A stretch of DNA of 64,000 nucleotides from Streptomyces phaeofaciens. Its GTDB lineage: Bacteria > Actinomycetota > Actinomycetes > Streptomycetales > Streptomycetaceae. The position numbers were made by a program, and so were the translations under genes. Below, one piece after another: positions 7,031 through 16,057 of the stretch. The stretch's first letter is position 1, and the number at the start of each line of letters is the position of its first letter. Location: positions 336,539-400,538 of the forward strand of contig NZ_BMSA01000004.1 in the NCBI RefSeq assembly GCF_014648915.1, in the 5' to 3' direction. Below the pieces are notes generated by a model. It did not search any database and was not told where the DNA came from. It saw only the letters and a list, made by a program, of their open reading frames with translations.

Positions 7031-8092
7031 TCAGCGGCCTCCGAGCGGCCGGTCGCCGCGCCGCATGAGCAGCAGGAAGGCCGGGACGCCGACGACGGCG
7101 GTGATCACTCCGACGGGCAGCTCGGCCGGGGCGAGCAGCAGCCGGGAGAGCAGGTCGGCCCAGACGAGCAGGACGGCTCCGGCGAGCGGGGCCAGCACCA
7201 GTACCCGGCGGTGGTCGGCACCGGCCACCATGCGCACCAGGTGGGGCACCATCAGCCCGACGAACCCGATGGCTCCGCTGACCGCGACGACGGTGCCCGT
7301 CACGGCGGCGGTGACGAGGAACAGCTCCCGGCGCAGCACGTCCGGCCGGACGCCGAGGGCGGCGGCGGTCTCGTCGCCCATGGCGAGGGCGTTGAGCGCC
7401 TCGGCGCGCCGGCGCAGCCAGGCCCAGCCGAGGGCGACGGTGACGGCGGCGATCGGCACCTGGGCCCAGGTGGCCCCGCCGAGGCTGCCCAGCAGCCACA
7501 TCATCGCGGAGCGGGCGGCCTCGCCCCGGGCCGCGCCGAACACCATCACGGTGGTCACGGCCTCGAAGCCGTACGCCAGGGCCGTGCCCGTCAGGATCAG
7601 CCGCAGCGGGGTGAGGCCCTGCGGGGTGCGGGCGGCCGCGTAGACCAGGGCCATGGCGGCGAGGGCCGAACCGAACGCGGACACCGACAGGGCCCACACG
7701 CCGAGGCCGGCGAACGCGCCGAGCAGGATGACGGCGTTGGCGCCGACCGCCGCGCCCGAGGAGATGCCGAGGACGAACGGGTCGGCCAGCGCGTTGCGGA
7801 CCATGGCCTGCACGGCCACTCCGACCGAGGCGAGCCCCGCGCCGACCACGGCGCCGAGCACGACGCGCGGCAGCCGGATCTCCCAGACAATGGTGTAGGC
7901 GGCGCCGTCCGCGGCGGACACGGTGCCGCCGGTGAGTCCGGCCCACAGGAAGCGGAGGACGTCGGCCGCCGCGACGCCCGCGGCCCCGAGGGCCACGCCG
8001 CAGAGCAGGGAGCCGAGCAGGAGGAGGCCGAGGCCTGCGGCGACGGGGGCAAGGGGGGTACGGCTGGGGTTCGCCGTGGTGGGTCGGCGCAC
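7031..8092 (-). CDS. ABC importer permease (FecCD/BtuC family)
   Basis: About 353 residues with roughly ten hydrophobic segments and FecCD landmarks (LRLPRVVLGAVVGAGLASVG, then ADPFVLGISSGAAVGAN and the coupling region GFVGLMVPHLVRM). I place the start at the GTG at 8092 since GAAGGA lies 11 bases upstream; the frame continues to 8185, but that stretch is poorly hydrophobic and abuts the riboswitch. First gene of the importer operon; expression should fall when the riboswitch ligand is abundant. Confidence 0.87.
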   Translation of the reverse strand: MRRPTTANPSRTPLAPVAAGLGLLLLGSLLCGVALGAAGVAAADVLRFLWAGLTGGTVSAADGAAYTIVWEIRLPRVVLGAVVGAGLASVGVAVQAMVRNALADPFVLGISSGAAVGANAVILLGAFAGLGVWALSVSAFGSALAAMALVYAAARTPQGLTPLRLILTGTALAYGFEAVTTVMVFGAARGEAARSAMMWLLGSLGGATWAQVPIAAVTVALGWAWLRRRAEALNALAMGDETAAALGVRPDVLRRELFLVTAAVTGTVVAVSGAIGFVGLMVPHLVRMVAGADHRRVLVLAPLAGAVLLVWADLLSRLLLAPAELPVGVITAVVGVPAFLLLMRRGDRPLGGR

Positions 8093-8204
8093 GGGCGGGG
8101 CGGTCCTTCGGCTGGGGCCGCCACAGATGCACGGAGACGGCCCGGACGGCCCGCCGGCCGTGCGGTCCCCCTTCTCGCAGTCCACGGCGAGCGGTCAACG
8201 GGTC

Positions 8205-8325
8205 GCGTACCCACCGTGGGCGATCGGGCTCACGCGGCGGACCTACGGTTCGCCGCGCACACCGTTGCGGGTCAGCGCCGGACTCTCACCGGACTTCCCC
8301 CGCGGGGGGCCTTCGGAGCCTAACA
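8205..8325 (-). ncRNA. Cobalamin riboswitch
   Basis: Reading the minus strand, the leader holds the conserved blocks of adenosylcobalamin aptamers in order: GGGGAAGTCCGGTGAGAGTC, GCTGACCCGCAACGGT, and the B12-box region GTGAGCCCGATCGCC. The spacing is normal and the element ends about 110 bases before the permease start. It is expected to shut off the importer when cobalamin is bound. Ends are approximate. Confidence 0.92.
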
Positions 8326-8361
8326 AACGTGGATCTTGGTGCTCGGTGCGGGGCACGGCGG

Positions 8362-8398
8362 CACCGCCGCCCGGACCCTCGGGGCCCGGGCGGCGGTG
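8362..8398 (-). terminator. Strong hairpin after the M4 protease gene
   Basis: A perfect 13-bp stem (8362-8374 with 8386-8398) and 11-base loop, about 15 bases after the protease stop. It separates that gene from the riboswitch operon in the same direction. Confidence 0.75.
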
Positions 8399-8413
8399 TG
8401 CGGCGCGCTCCGG

Positions 8414-10684
8414 TCAGGGAGTCAGCTGCCAGCGCTGGATGTAGCCCACGTCGATCGACGCGCGGTCCTGGACGCGCAGTTTCCAGGTGCCGTTGAGCGG
8501 CTGGGCCGAGGCGTCGACCGTGAAGGTCTGGTCGACGTTGTCGGCGGATCCGCCGCTGCGGTTGAGCAGGGAGTAGACGGTGCCGTTCGGGCCGACGAGG
8601 TCGACGGTCAGGTCACCGCGGTAGGTGTGGACGATGTTGACGTACACCGAGGCGGTGGCGGAGGCGTTGCCGTCGCGGCCCTCGATGGTGAGCGCGGACT
8701 CCACGGCAGCCCCGTTGTCGGGGATGTCGACGCGGGTGGCGTTGGCGTAGACGTACGCGATCCGCCAGGCGAAGGTGTCCGAGACGGACGCCCCGGTGCT
8801 GTCGGTGACCTTGATCGTGACGTCGCCGGTGCCGAGGGTGGTCGGCGTGCCGGTGATCAGACCGCTCGGGCTGATGCTCAGGCCGTCGGGCAGTCCGGTC
8901 GCCTCGTAGCCGAGGCCGGCGCCGGTGTTGGTGGTGTAGGCGTCCACCTGGAGGCTGACGGCCTGGCCGATGCCGCTGATCTGGTCGGCGATCGGGGCGA
9001 GGTTCACGCCGAGGGCTATCCGGTTGCCGACGTTGATGCCGGCCCAGGCGTCGGCGACGGCCAGGTAGGTGGGGCTGTAGGCGCCGAACAGGTCGGCCGC
9101 GGCCGACAGGGTGGCGGTGCGGGCGCCGGCGTAGTTGGTCGACGAGGTCATGTACGTCGACAGCGCCCGGTACCAGATCGCGGCGGCGTTCTCGATGCCG
9201 ATGCCGGTGACGGCCTGGCCGTCGTAGGTCGGGCTGTCGTAGGCCACGCCGTTGACCGTCTTGGCGCCGCTGCCCTCGGAGAGCAGGTAGAAGAAGTGGT
9301 TCGCCGGTCCCGAGGAGTAGTGGACGTCGATGCTGCCGAGGGTGGAGCTCCAGTAGTCGCGCGAGGAGCCGTCCTTGGAGGGCTTGTCCATGTAGCGCAG
9401 CGGGGTGCCGTTGCCGTTGATGTCGATCTTCTCGCCGACGAGGTAGTCCGGGACGTCGGCGGTGAGGCCGGCGTCGAACTCGACGGCCGCGGCGAAAATG
9501 TCGGAGGTCGCCTCGTTGAGACCGCCGGACTCGCCCGAGTAGGTCAGGTTGGCGGTGGCGCTGGTGACGCCGTGGCTCATCTCGTGGGCGGCCACGTCGA
9601 GCGAGGTCAGCGGGTGGGTGTTGCCCGAACCGTCGCCGTAGGTCATGCAGAAGCAGCTGTCCTGCCAGAACGCGTTGACGTAGCTGTTGCCGTAGTGGGC
9701 CCGGCTGTAGGCGGCGACGCCGTCGTTGCGGATGCCGTTGCGGCCGTGCACGTCCTTGAAGTAGTCCCAGGTGGCGGCGGCGCCGAAGGCCACGTCGACA
9801 CCGGCGGTCTGCCGGTTCGCCGGGGTGCCGTCGCCCCAGACATCGTTGTCGTCCGTGAAGAGGGTCCCGGTGCCCGAAGTGCCCTGGTTGAGGTCGTAGG
9901 TCCGCTGGTTCGCGCGGTCGGGGTCGACGAGCTGGTACGTCGATCCCGACGGGGTGCTGCCCACCGAGACCGAGCCACTGTACTGCCCGGTGCCGCTGCC
10001 GGTGTGCACCTTCTCGGCGGCGAGGATCTCCTTGCCGCTGGTCGCGTCGGTGACGACCTGGAGTTCGCTCGGGGTGCCGTCCGCCTGGACGCCCTCGACG
10101 ACCGTCTCCCAGGCGAGGACGGGCCTGCCGGTGCCGGCCCAGACGACGAGGCGCGGCGCGCGCTCGGTCTCGGCGCCGGTGACCTTGCCGTGCCTGGCGG
10201 CGGCGAGCGCCTTGCCGGTGGCCGTGGACGCGGCGAGCTTCGGGGTCAGCGAGGGGACCGCGAGGGTCGCCCCGGTGGCCTTGGACACGGTGGTCCGGCC
10301 GTTCCTGAGGTGGACGACCAGGTCGCCGCCGAGGACGGGCAGCCCGGCGTAGGTGCGCTCGTACCGGGTGTGGGTGGTGCCGTCGGCGTCCTGGACGACG
10401 TCCTTGACGACGAGCTTCTCCTGGGCGCCGAGGCCGAGCCTCTGGGCCGTGGCACCGGACGCGGTCTGCGCGCTCTTGAGGAGCGAGGTGCGGCGGGACG
10501 GGCTCAGGGTCACCGGGGCGGAACCGGCCCGGGGGGTGGCGCTGATCTTGGCGGGGCCGGGATCGGCGGGTGCCGCCGAGGCGAGGCCGGTGGGGGCTCC
10601 GAGGGCCAGCAGCGAACCGACGGCGGTGAGGGCGAGGACGGTGGCGCGTCTGCGCCGGGAGGCGGGGCGGGGTCGCCGGGGCAA
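8414..10684 (-). CDS. Secreted M4 (thermolysin-family) metalloprotease with Ig-like and P domains
   Basis: A 756-residue preproenzyme. A basic signal peptide (about 1-38) is followed by an FTP/PepSY propeptide (about 60-225), the M4 catalytic domain with HEMSH at 367-371 and the third zinc ligand Glu391 in NEATSD, the M4 C-terminal domain, a putative Ig-like domain (motif ATGLPDGLSIS), and a proprotein-convertase P domain at the C terminus (VDIPDNGAAVES ... GTWKLRVQD). It degrades extracellular protein. I choose the TTG at 10684 because GAAGGAG lies at ideal spacing before it, while upstream frame residues do not look like a signal peptide. A related protease lies at 26888-29290. Confidence 0.9.
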   Translation of the reverse strand: MPRRPRPASRRRRATVLALTAVGSLLALGAPTGLASAAPADPGPAKISATPRAGSAPVTLSPSRRTSLLKSAQTASGATAQRLGLGAQEKLVVKDVVQDADGTTHTRYERTYAGLPVLGGDLVVHLRNGRTTVSKATGATLAVPSLTPKLAASTATGKALAAARHGKVTGAETERAPRLVVWAGTGRPVLAWETVVEGVQADGTPSELQVVTDATSGKEILAAEKVHTGSGTGQYSGSVSVGSTPSGSTYQLVDPDRANQRTYDLNQGTSGTGTLFTDDNDVWGDGTPANRQTAGVDVAFGAAATWDYFKDVHGRNGIRNDGVAAYSRAHYGNSYVNAFWQDSCFCMTYGDGSGNTHPLTSLDVAAHEMSHGVTSATANLTYSGESGGLNEATSDIFAAAVEFDAGLTADVPDYLVGEKIDINGNGTPLRYMDKPSKDGSSRDYWSSTLGSIDVHYSSGPANHFFYLLSEGSGAKTVNGVAYDSPTYDGQAVTGIGIENAAAIWYRALSTYMTSSTNYAGARTATLSAAADLFGAYSPTYLAVADAWAGINVGNRIALGVNLAPIADQISGIGQAVSLQVDAYTTNTGAGLGYEATGLPDGLSISPSGLITGTPTTLGTGDVTIKVTDSTGASVSDTFAWRIAYVYANATRVDIPDNGAAVESALTIEGRDGNASATASVYVNIVHTYRGDLTVDLVGPNGTVYSLLNRSGGSADNVDQTFTVDASAQPLNGTWKLRVQDRASIDVGYIQRWQLTP

Positions 10685-11078
10685 CGATTTCTCCTTCTGC
10701 GACGGTCGGCCCGAGGTGGGGGCCGAGGTGGGGGCGGACCTGCGGGGTGCGGCAGGTCCGGGCACGCGGCACGGCAGGCGGGTGGAAGGAGGTGGGGGTG
10801 AGTGACGGGAGCGAAGTCACGTGAAGGAACGGTGAACTTCGGGAAGCAGCCTGACATCGCGCCCACAGGTTTGTCATGGGAATGCCAAGACAACGGCTGG
10901 AAATGACCATGGGCGGCTGCGGATTCGGCATGCTCGGGGCACCTTTTCGGCCTCGGCCGGGCGCCGGGCCGTGGGCCGTTCGAGTGGTCCGTTCCCGCTC
11001 GCCGTCGTAGCGTCGTTACAGCACCTCCCCGGGCGATGGACGGCAGACGGCTCCCGGGACGGGCGGGCGGGAGCGAAC
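10685..11078. other. 394-bp divergent intergenic region
   Basis: Holds the promoters of the M4 protease (minus) and of the small secreted protein (plus). A 12-bp unit CCGAGGTGGGGG is repeated at 10711-10722 and 10723-10734. The 10820-10920 stretch is the most AT-rich part and probably contains the protease promoter. No gene or RNA element is recognised. Confidence 0.5.
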
Positions 11079-11543
11079 ATGCGACACACGACGAGAACAG
11101 CGGTCATGATCTGTGCGGCACTGGGTCTCACCGCGACGATCGGCACGGCCGCGGCGGCCCCCGCCGCCTCGCCGCCGGCACAGCGGACCGTGGCGCACAA
11201 GGCCCCGGATCCCGTCCTCGTCGACTGCTTCTGGCATCCGCAGACACGGCCGAAGGAGTTCATCCTGGCCTGCGGCGACGGCAACAGCCAGCTCGTCTCC
11301 CTGCACTGGGAATCCTGGGGCACGCGCTCGGCGCGGGCCACGGGCGTCAACGTGGTCAACGACTGCGACCCGTACTGCGCGATCGGCACCTTCCACCCGT
11401 ACGCCGTCGTCGTGCGGCTCGACCGGCCGGAGCCGTGGAAGAAGCACCCGCGCGTGGAGCACTACGGCCGGATCACGCTCACCTACCTCGGCGAGCGGCC
11501 GGCGCAGTTCGACCGGGTCGTGTCGTACCCGCTCTGGAACTGA
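11079..11543 (+). CDS. Small secreted protein of unknown function
   Basis: A 154-residue protein beginning at ATG 11079 with GGGAG upstream. Residues 1-25 form a signal peptide (MRHTTRTAVMICAALGLTAT). The mature part has four cysteines (DCFW, LACGDGNS, NDCDPYC), probably two disulfides, and a YGRITLTYLGERP segment. The domain resembles small unannotated secreted proteins of Streptomyces; no enzyme motif is visible. It is divergent from the M4 protease gene and may share its promoter region. Confidence 0.75.
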   Translation: MRHTTRTAVMICAALGLTATIGTAAAAPAASPPAQRTVAHKAPDPVLVDCFWHPQTRPKEFILACGDGNSQLVSLHWESWGTRSARATGVNVVNDCDPYCAIGTFHPYAVVVRLDRPEPWKKHPRVEHYGRITLTYLGERPAQFDRVVSYPLWN

Positions 11544-11564
11544 GGCGCTCCTCCCCGGCGGGGG

Positions 11565-12017
11565 TCACTCCATCAGGCCGGCGGCCAGGGTCGCGCCCAG
11601 CTCCCAGCAGGCTTGCACGTCCGGCTTGGCCGGCTCCCCGGTGACCGTGACGGGATCGGCGGCGCGCCGCCAGCCCAGGCCCGTGGTGACGGTCTCCACG
11701 GCGCGCACCGCGCCGGTGACGTCGTTGCCGCCGTGCACCCAGTAACCGAACGGCCGGCCCCGGGTGGTGTCCAGGCACGGGTAGTAGACCTGGTCGAAGA
11801 AGTGCTTGAGCGCGCCGGACATGTAGCCGAGGTTGGCCGGGGTGCCGAGCAGGAAGGCGTCGGCGGCCAGGACGTCCGAGGCGGTGGCCGCGAGGGCCGC
11901 CCGCCGTACGACGCGGACACCCTCGATCTCCGGCGCCGTCGCGCCCGAGACGACCGCCTCGAACAGTGCCTGGCAGTTCGGCGAGGGGGTGTGATGGACG
12001 ATCAGCAAGGTGGCCAC
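11565..12017 (-). CDS. Flavodoxin-like / NADPH-dependent FMN reductase family protein
   Basis: About 150 residues from the GTG at 12017. The opening LLIVHHTPSPNCQALFEAVV resembles the phosphate-binding loop of flavodoxin-fold proteins, and DAFLLGTPANLGYMSGALKHFFDQ is the flavin-contacting strand-loop typical of the family; YWVHGGNDV follows. It likely binds FMN and reduces an unknown acceptor. The frame extends upstream to 12143, but the start at 12017 aligns with the conserved first beta strand and has AGGG upstream. Confidence 0.78.
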   Translation of the reverse strand: MATLLIVHHTPSPNCQALFEAVVSGATAPEIEGVRVVRRAALAATASDVLAADAFLLGTPANLGYMSGALKHFFDQVYYPCLDTTRGRPFGYWVHGGNDVTGAVRAVETVTTGLGWRRAADPVTVTGEPAKPDVQACWELGATLAAGLME

Positions 12018-12274
12018 GGAACCGAACCCTGCCCGCTCCCCCGCCGCGTCGCAAGCGGGACCGGCGGTCGCGGCGGCGGGCCGCACCGACGGAAAGCCGG
12101 TGATTCGCTCAACTCCCGTACGACAGTGGTCAGATGACGGCACGGATCTTCGTCTTTCGAACCCTTCTGGGCCAGTCCCGGAGCGTGTCGGTTCTGCACG
12201 GGACGCGCTCCGTACGGTCGGGACACGAGCGGGGCGGGAGGTTCCCGGACCCGCAGACCGGCAGGAGGAACGCC

Positions 12275-12649
12275 ATGGCGAATGTGGAAATCTCCCTCAA
12301 GGAGATCATGACCACGGTGGAGGGGACGGTGGGTGCCGCCGTCGTCGACTACACCAGCGGGATGGCCCTGGGCACCATGGGCGGCGGCAAGGACCTCGAC
12401 CTGGGGGTCGCCGCGGCGGGCAACACGGACGTGATCCGCGCCAAGGTCCGCACCATGGAACACCTGGGCCTGAAGGGCGAGATCGAGGACATCCTGATCA
12501 CCCTGGGCAGCCAGTACCACCTCATCCGGCTCGTCCAGGGCCGCCAGGGCACGGGGCTGTTCATCTATCTCGTCCTCGAACGCGGCCGGTCCAATCTGGC
12601 CATGGCCCGCCACCAGCTCAAGCGGATCGAGGCCGACCTCGAGGTGTAG
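12275..12649 (+). CDS. Roadblock/LC7-like protein
   Basis: A 124-residue protein with the roadblock pattern: VGAAVVDYTSGMALGT, then a NTDVIRAK helix and a DILITLGSQYHLIRLV strand pair, and a final GLFIYLVLERGRSNLAMAR. Roadblock proteins regulate small GTPases; in Streptomyces they occur in conservons (a separate cvnB lies at 17446) but also alone, as here. The ATG at 12275 has a strong GGAGGAA. No GTPase gene adjoins it, so its partner must be elsewhere. Confidence 0.75.
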   Translation: MANVEISLKEIMTTVEGTVGAAVVDYTSGMALGTMGGGKDLDLGVAAAGNTDVIRAKVRTMEHLGLKGEIEDILITLGSQYHLIRLVQGRQGTGLFIYLVLERGRSNLAMARHQLKRIEADLEV

Positions 12650-12855
12650 ACGCCCGAACGGTCCTCGGCTTCGCATGTCCATCACTTGCAGATTTCTTCA
12701 TCTCGACACATCCAGATCAGCGCATCACCGGGATGTGCGGAGCCCGCAGCCACGAGGATCGTGACGCAGGACCTCGCGCGCGGCGGCTTACGGAGGCGGG
12801 CCGCCGCGCCGCCGAGCACCACCCATCGAACGCGGCAGGGAGCGAGCGATTGACC

Positions 12856-13239
12856 ATGCAGGTCCCCCTCTACCAGGCCAAGGCCGAGTTCTTCCGCATG
12901 CTCGGGCACCCGGTCCGCATCAGGGTCCTCGAACTGCTCCAGAGCGGCCCCGTCGCCGTGCGGGACCTGCTCACCGAGATCGAGATCGAACCGTCCAGCC
13001 TCTCGCAGCAACTGGCGGTGCTGCGCCGCTCCGGGATCGTGGTGTCCATCCGGGAGGGCTCGACGGTCAGCTACGCGCTGGCCGGCGGCGATGTCGCCGA
13101 ACTGCTGCGGGCGGCCCGCCGCATCCTCACCGAACTCCTCGCCGGGCAGAACGAGTTGCTGGCCGAGCTGCGCCAGGCCGATCCGCAGCTCCCCGTGGCG
13201 CAGGGCGCCGTGGCGCAGGGCGGTGGGGCCCGGACCTGA
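12856..13239 (+). CDS. ArsR-family winged-helix transcriptional regulator
   Basis: About 127 residues. The winged helix spans KAEFFRMLGHPVRIRVLELL through SLSQQLAVLRRSGIVV and the wing SIREGSTVSYAL. There is no CXC metal-binding pair in the recognition region, so it probably does not sense As/Cd by the classical site. A C-terminal helix (RILTELLAGQNELLAEL) follows. Proteins of this subgroup often precede sulfate-permease genes; none is present here. The start at 12856 (or TTG 12850) has GGGAG upstream. Confidence 0.83.
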   Translation: MQVPLYQAKAEFFRMLGHPVRIRVLELLQSGPVAVRDLLTEIEIEPSSLSQQLAVLRRSGIVVSIREGSTVSYALAGGDVAELLRAARRILTELLAGQNELLAELRQADPQLPVAQGAVAQGGGART

Positions 13240-13382
13240 CGAGACTTCCGCCGAGAGCCCTGACGAGACCCCTGCCGAACTCATCCCCTGACGCGGGCCC
13301 TGACAAGGTGCCCCGACAAGGCCCCGCCCCCGCGTCCCCCGCCTTCAGGTTCGCTTCAGGTCCGTCGTGGACGTTGATCCGC

Positions 13383-14708
13383 ATGCACGGACACCGACCA
13401 CGCACCCCCGAAACCGAGCACAGCCGCCGCTGGTTCATGAACAAGGCGTTGCTCGCCGGCGGAGTCGCCGCGATGGCGACCATGACCGGCTGCTCGTCGA
13501 ACTCCTCCGGCACCGCCGACACCGCCGCGTCCTCCGGCGCGCCCGGCGGCATGCCGTCCGGAATGCCCTCCGGCGGACCCGGCGGCGGGGCCGGAGGGAT
13601 GGGCCCCGGCGCGAGCGAGGTCACGTACGCCGACTTCGTCGGGGTCACCACCGACGGCAAGGTCGTCGACGACCTGTACGCGATCCACAGCACGGACGTC
13701 TCCACCGACAAGGTCGTCAAGGCCGCGCAGGCCTTCCTGGACGGGCTGACCTCCAAGGAGCGCAAGGCCTCCGTCTTCGAGGTGGACGACGACGAATGGC
13801 TGGCCTGGAGCAACGTCGACGGCTACCAGCGCGAGGGCGCCCGGATGGGCGACCTCACCGAGAAGCAGCGCGACCTCGGATACGCCCTGCTCGGCGCCGC
13901 CCTGTCCGCCGACGGGCTCACCCGGACCCGCAACATCATGAAGCTCAACGCGTTCCTGGGCGACTACAGCGGCGGCGGCAGGGACACCCTCACCGAGGGC
14001 GCCTACTTCTTCACGTTCATGGGCACCCCGTCGACCACGCAGCCCTGGGGCTTCCAGTACGAGGGCCACCATGTGGCCATCAACTACTTCGTGCTCGGGG
14101 ACCAGGTCGTCATGACGCCGACGTTCATGGGTTCCGAGCCGACCTCGGCGACCTACCAGGGCGAGAAGATCACCCTCTTCACGAAGGAGACCACGGCCGG
14201 TCTCACCCTGCTGCGCTCGCTCACCGACGCCCAGCGCAAGAAGGTGATCTCGTCGGAGACGAAGGCCGGCGACAACCTGAAGGCCGGCGCGGGCCAGGAC
14301 AACGTGAAGCTCGCCCACCAGGGCCTGATCGCCTCCGGGTTCACCACGGCACAGAAGGACAGCCTCCTCGACCTGGTGCGCGTCTACGTCGGCAACCTGG
14401 CCGACGGGCACGCCGAGGTGAGGATGCGGGAGGTCGAGGACCACCTCGACGACACGTACTTCTCCTGGATCGGCGAGACCGAGGACTCCTCGGCCTTCTA
14501 CTACCGCGTGCACAGCCCCGTGGTGCTCATCGAGTACGACGCCCAGTCCCCACTGGCCTACGGCAACAAGGACAGCGGCGGGGGCGGCGGCATGGGCGGG
14601 CCGGGCGGCACGCCGACCCAGCAGCACATCCACACGATCATCCGCACCCCCAACGGCGGCGACTACGGAGTGGACCTCCTCAAGCTCCATCTGGAGAACG
14701 ACCACTGA
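13383..14708 (+). CDS. DUF3500 family Tat-exported lipoprotein
   Basis: A 441-residue protein. The N terminus has a twin-arginine motif (SRRWFMNKALLAGG) and a lipobox-like MTGC, so it is probably anchored on the outer face of the membrane. A Gly/Met/Pro-rich linker (PGGMPSGMPSGG) leads into the DUF3500 domain, which includes GFQYEGHHVAINYFVLGD and the later QQHIHTIIRTPNGGDYG. The family's reaction is unknown; conserved His and Glu residues suggest a metal- or peptide-binding role, but this is inference. Start ATG 13383. Confidence 0.85.
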   Translation: MHGHRPRTPETEHSRRWFMNKALLAGGVAAMATMTGCSSNSSGTADTAASSGAPGGMPSGMPSGGPGGGAGGMGPGASEVTYADFVGVTTDGKVVDDLYAIHSTDVSTDKVVKAAQAFLDGLTSKERKASVFEVDDDEWLAWSNVDGYQREGARMGDLTEKQRDLGYALLGAALSADGLTRTRNIMKLNAFLGDYSGGGRDTLTEGAYFFTFMGTPSTTQPWGFQYEGHHVAINYFVLGDQVVMTPTFMGSEPTSATYQGEKITLFTKETTAGLTLLRSLTDAQRKKVISSETKAGDNLKAGAGQDNVKLAHQGLIASGFTTAQKDSLLDLVRVYVGNLADGHAEVRMREVEDHLDDTYFSWIGETEDSSAFYYRVHSPVVLIEYDAQSPLAYGNKDSGGGGGMGGPGGTPTQQHIHTIIRTPNGGDYGVDLLKLHLENDH

Positions 14709-14796
14709 CCCACCCACCGGAAGCCGGCTCCGAACAGGAGTGCGGAGGTCGAACGAAACAGACCAAAACGCCAGGCCTCGCCACCCCTTCCGCCAC

Positions 14797-14810
14797 GTAG
14801 AAATATCTAC
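14797..14810. promoter_or_regulatory. Small AT-rich inverted repeat GTAGA-AATA-TCTAC
   Basis: Five-base arms lie about 100 bases upstream of the unknown gene at 14913. It stands out as AT-rich in a GC-rich region and could be an operator. Confidence 0.3.
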
Positions 14811-14912
14811 CAGCATGCAGGTGCCGAGGCCGGACACGGCCGACGGCGCACCCCCGGCGACGCGCCGACCCGCGTCCGGCCGGGACCTGGGGACAGCAGA
14901 CGGAGCCGGACA

Positions 14913-15380
14913 ATGAGTGAAGTGATGTGGGACCGCGGCGTGGAGTGGCTCGCCGCCGCGGCGACGGACCCTCGGGTCTGCAAGCGCGAATGGGACCAGG
15001 GCGAGGGAATCGCCCTGCTGGAGGCGGGCCGTTACTGGGATGTGCTCAGCGTGCCGGACCGGCTGGGCATGCTGGCCCTGGACCTGCTGTGGCAGTCGTC
15101 CCGGCCCGCGCCGGGACCCACCCTGGTGGACACCGCGGCCCACCGGGTGGGCTTCTTCCTGCCACCGGACCCGGGCAGCCGGTGGATCGGGGCGGGGCTG
15201 CGCCACGCGGGCCGGGGTTCCTGGGTCGCGGTACCGCCGCCGTACCGGTCCGCGCGGTTCGTGGAGTGGCTGGTGCCGCCGGACGGCTCCGGCTTCCTGC
15301 ACGCGCCGGTGACGCTGGAACTGGCGCTGCGCCAGGCCAACGGCACGCTGGCCGTGCTGACGCCGCTGTGCGACGCGTAG
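14913..15380 (+). CDS. Protein of unknown function (primase/polymerase N-terminal-like)
   Basis: 155 residues, no signal or membrane segment. WLAAAATDPRVCKREWDQGEGIALLEAGRYWDVL and HRVGFFLPPDPGSRWIGAGL resemble the small Streptomyces proteins related to the N-terminal part of bifunctional DNA primase/polymerases, but the acidic catalytic residues of that domain are not evident. Monocistronic; ATG start with GGAG about ten bases upstream (cggagccggacaATG). Confidence 0.65.
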   Translation: MSEVMWDRGVEWLAAAATDPRVCKREWDQGEGIALLEAGRYWDVLSVPDRLGMLALDLLWQSSRPAPGPTLVDTAAHRVGFFLPPDPGSRWIGAGLRHAGRGSWVAVPPPYRSARFVEWLVPPDGSGFLHAPVTLELALRQANGTLAVLTPLCDA

Positions 15381-15489
15381 GGCCCGCCGTTCGGGACCGT
15401 GCGGCGCGTCACGGAGTGCGGCACGCGCCCCGACAGGCGCCGGACCCCGTCCGCGCAGCCCCGTCCGGCTCGCGGCGCGATGCGGCGTG

Positions 15490-15822
15490 TCAGGGACGCC
15501 TGCCGCCCGGGACCCGGGCGAGGGGCACCCACGGTACGTCCGGGTGGGCGGGCACGGTCCGCCCCCGGGCCCGCCACTCCGCGACGAGCCGGGCGTAGAT
15601 GGGCGCACGGCACCAGGTGCCGCCGGAGGACTGGGCGTGGAGCAGGCCGGCCGGGCAGTCACCGGCGGGCGGCACGGGAAGGGGGCGGTCCATGCCGGGG
15701 CAACGCGCGCCCCGCACCGTCGGTACGCGCGGGCACGGGCGCTCACCGGAGCGGGTGAGCGCAGCCCCCGTTCGGCGGACCCGCCGGTCCGATCGTCGGA
15801 CCGGCAGGGACGCGATCGTCAC
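15490..15822 (-). CDS. Small protein of unknown function
   Basis: Not recognised. The conserved-looking part is CPGMDRPLPVPPAGDCPAG followed by LLHAQSSGGTWCRAPIYARL and ending DVPWVPLARVP. Three cysteines could bind metal. The real start may be an internal codon near 15750 or the ATG at 15693; the first 35 residues are Arg-rich and may be out-of-gene. No neighbours on the same strand. Confidence 0.45.
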   Translation of the reverse strand: MTIASLPVRRSDRRVRRTGAALTRSGERPCPRVPTVRGARCPGMDRPLPVPPAGDCPAGLLHAQSSGGTWCRAPIYARLVAEWRARGRTVPAHPDVPWVPLARVPGGRRP

Positions 15823-16057
15823 TCAACTCGCGTGATGTGCACGGCAATTCAGACACTCACCGCAGAAGCGAACAGATGCCGGGCTCTTTCGGAGCGAAGT
15901 ATCGCTCAACCGTGCGGGATCGATCGATGACGGTGTGTACTGTGCTGCGGGTGCCCGGTCTCCATGTCTCCCGGGCCCTCCTCTGCCCTGCCCTGCCCAC
16001 CTCCGCCCCGCACATGCCCGTGCCCGGAACGACGCCCACCTTCCTGGAACCGAATCG

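Noticed and set aside
8336..10801. Long open frame on the plus strand (about 820 codons) opposite the M4 protease gene
   Set aside because: It is Gly/Val/Arg/Asp-rich with no domain and arises from GC-rich third positions of the real gene on the other strand. The same holds for the frames at 27122-29389 and 36848-41062.
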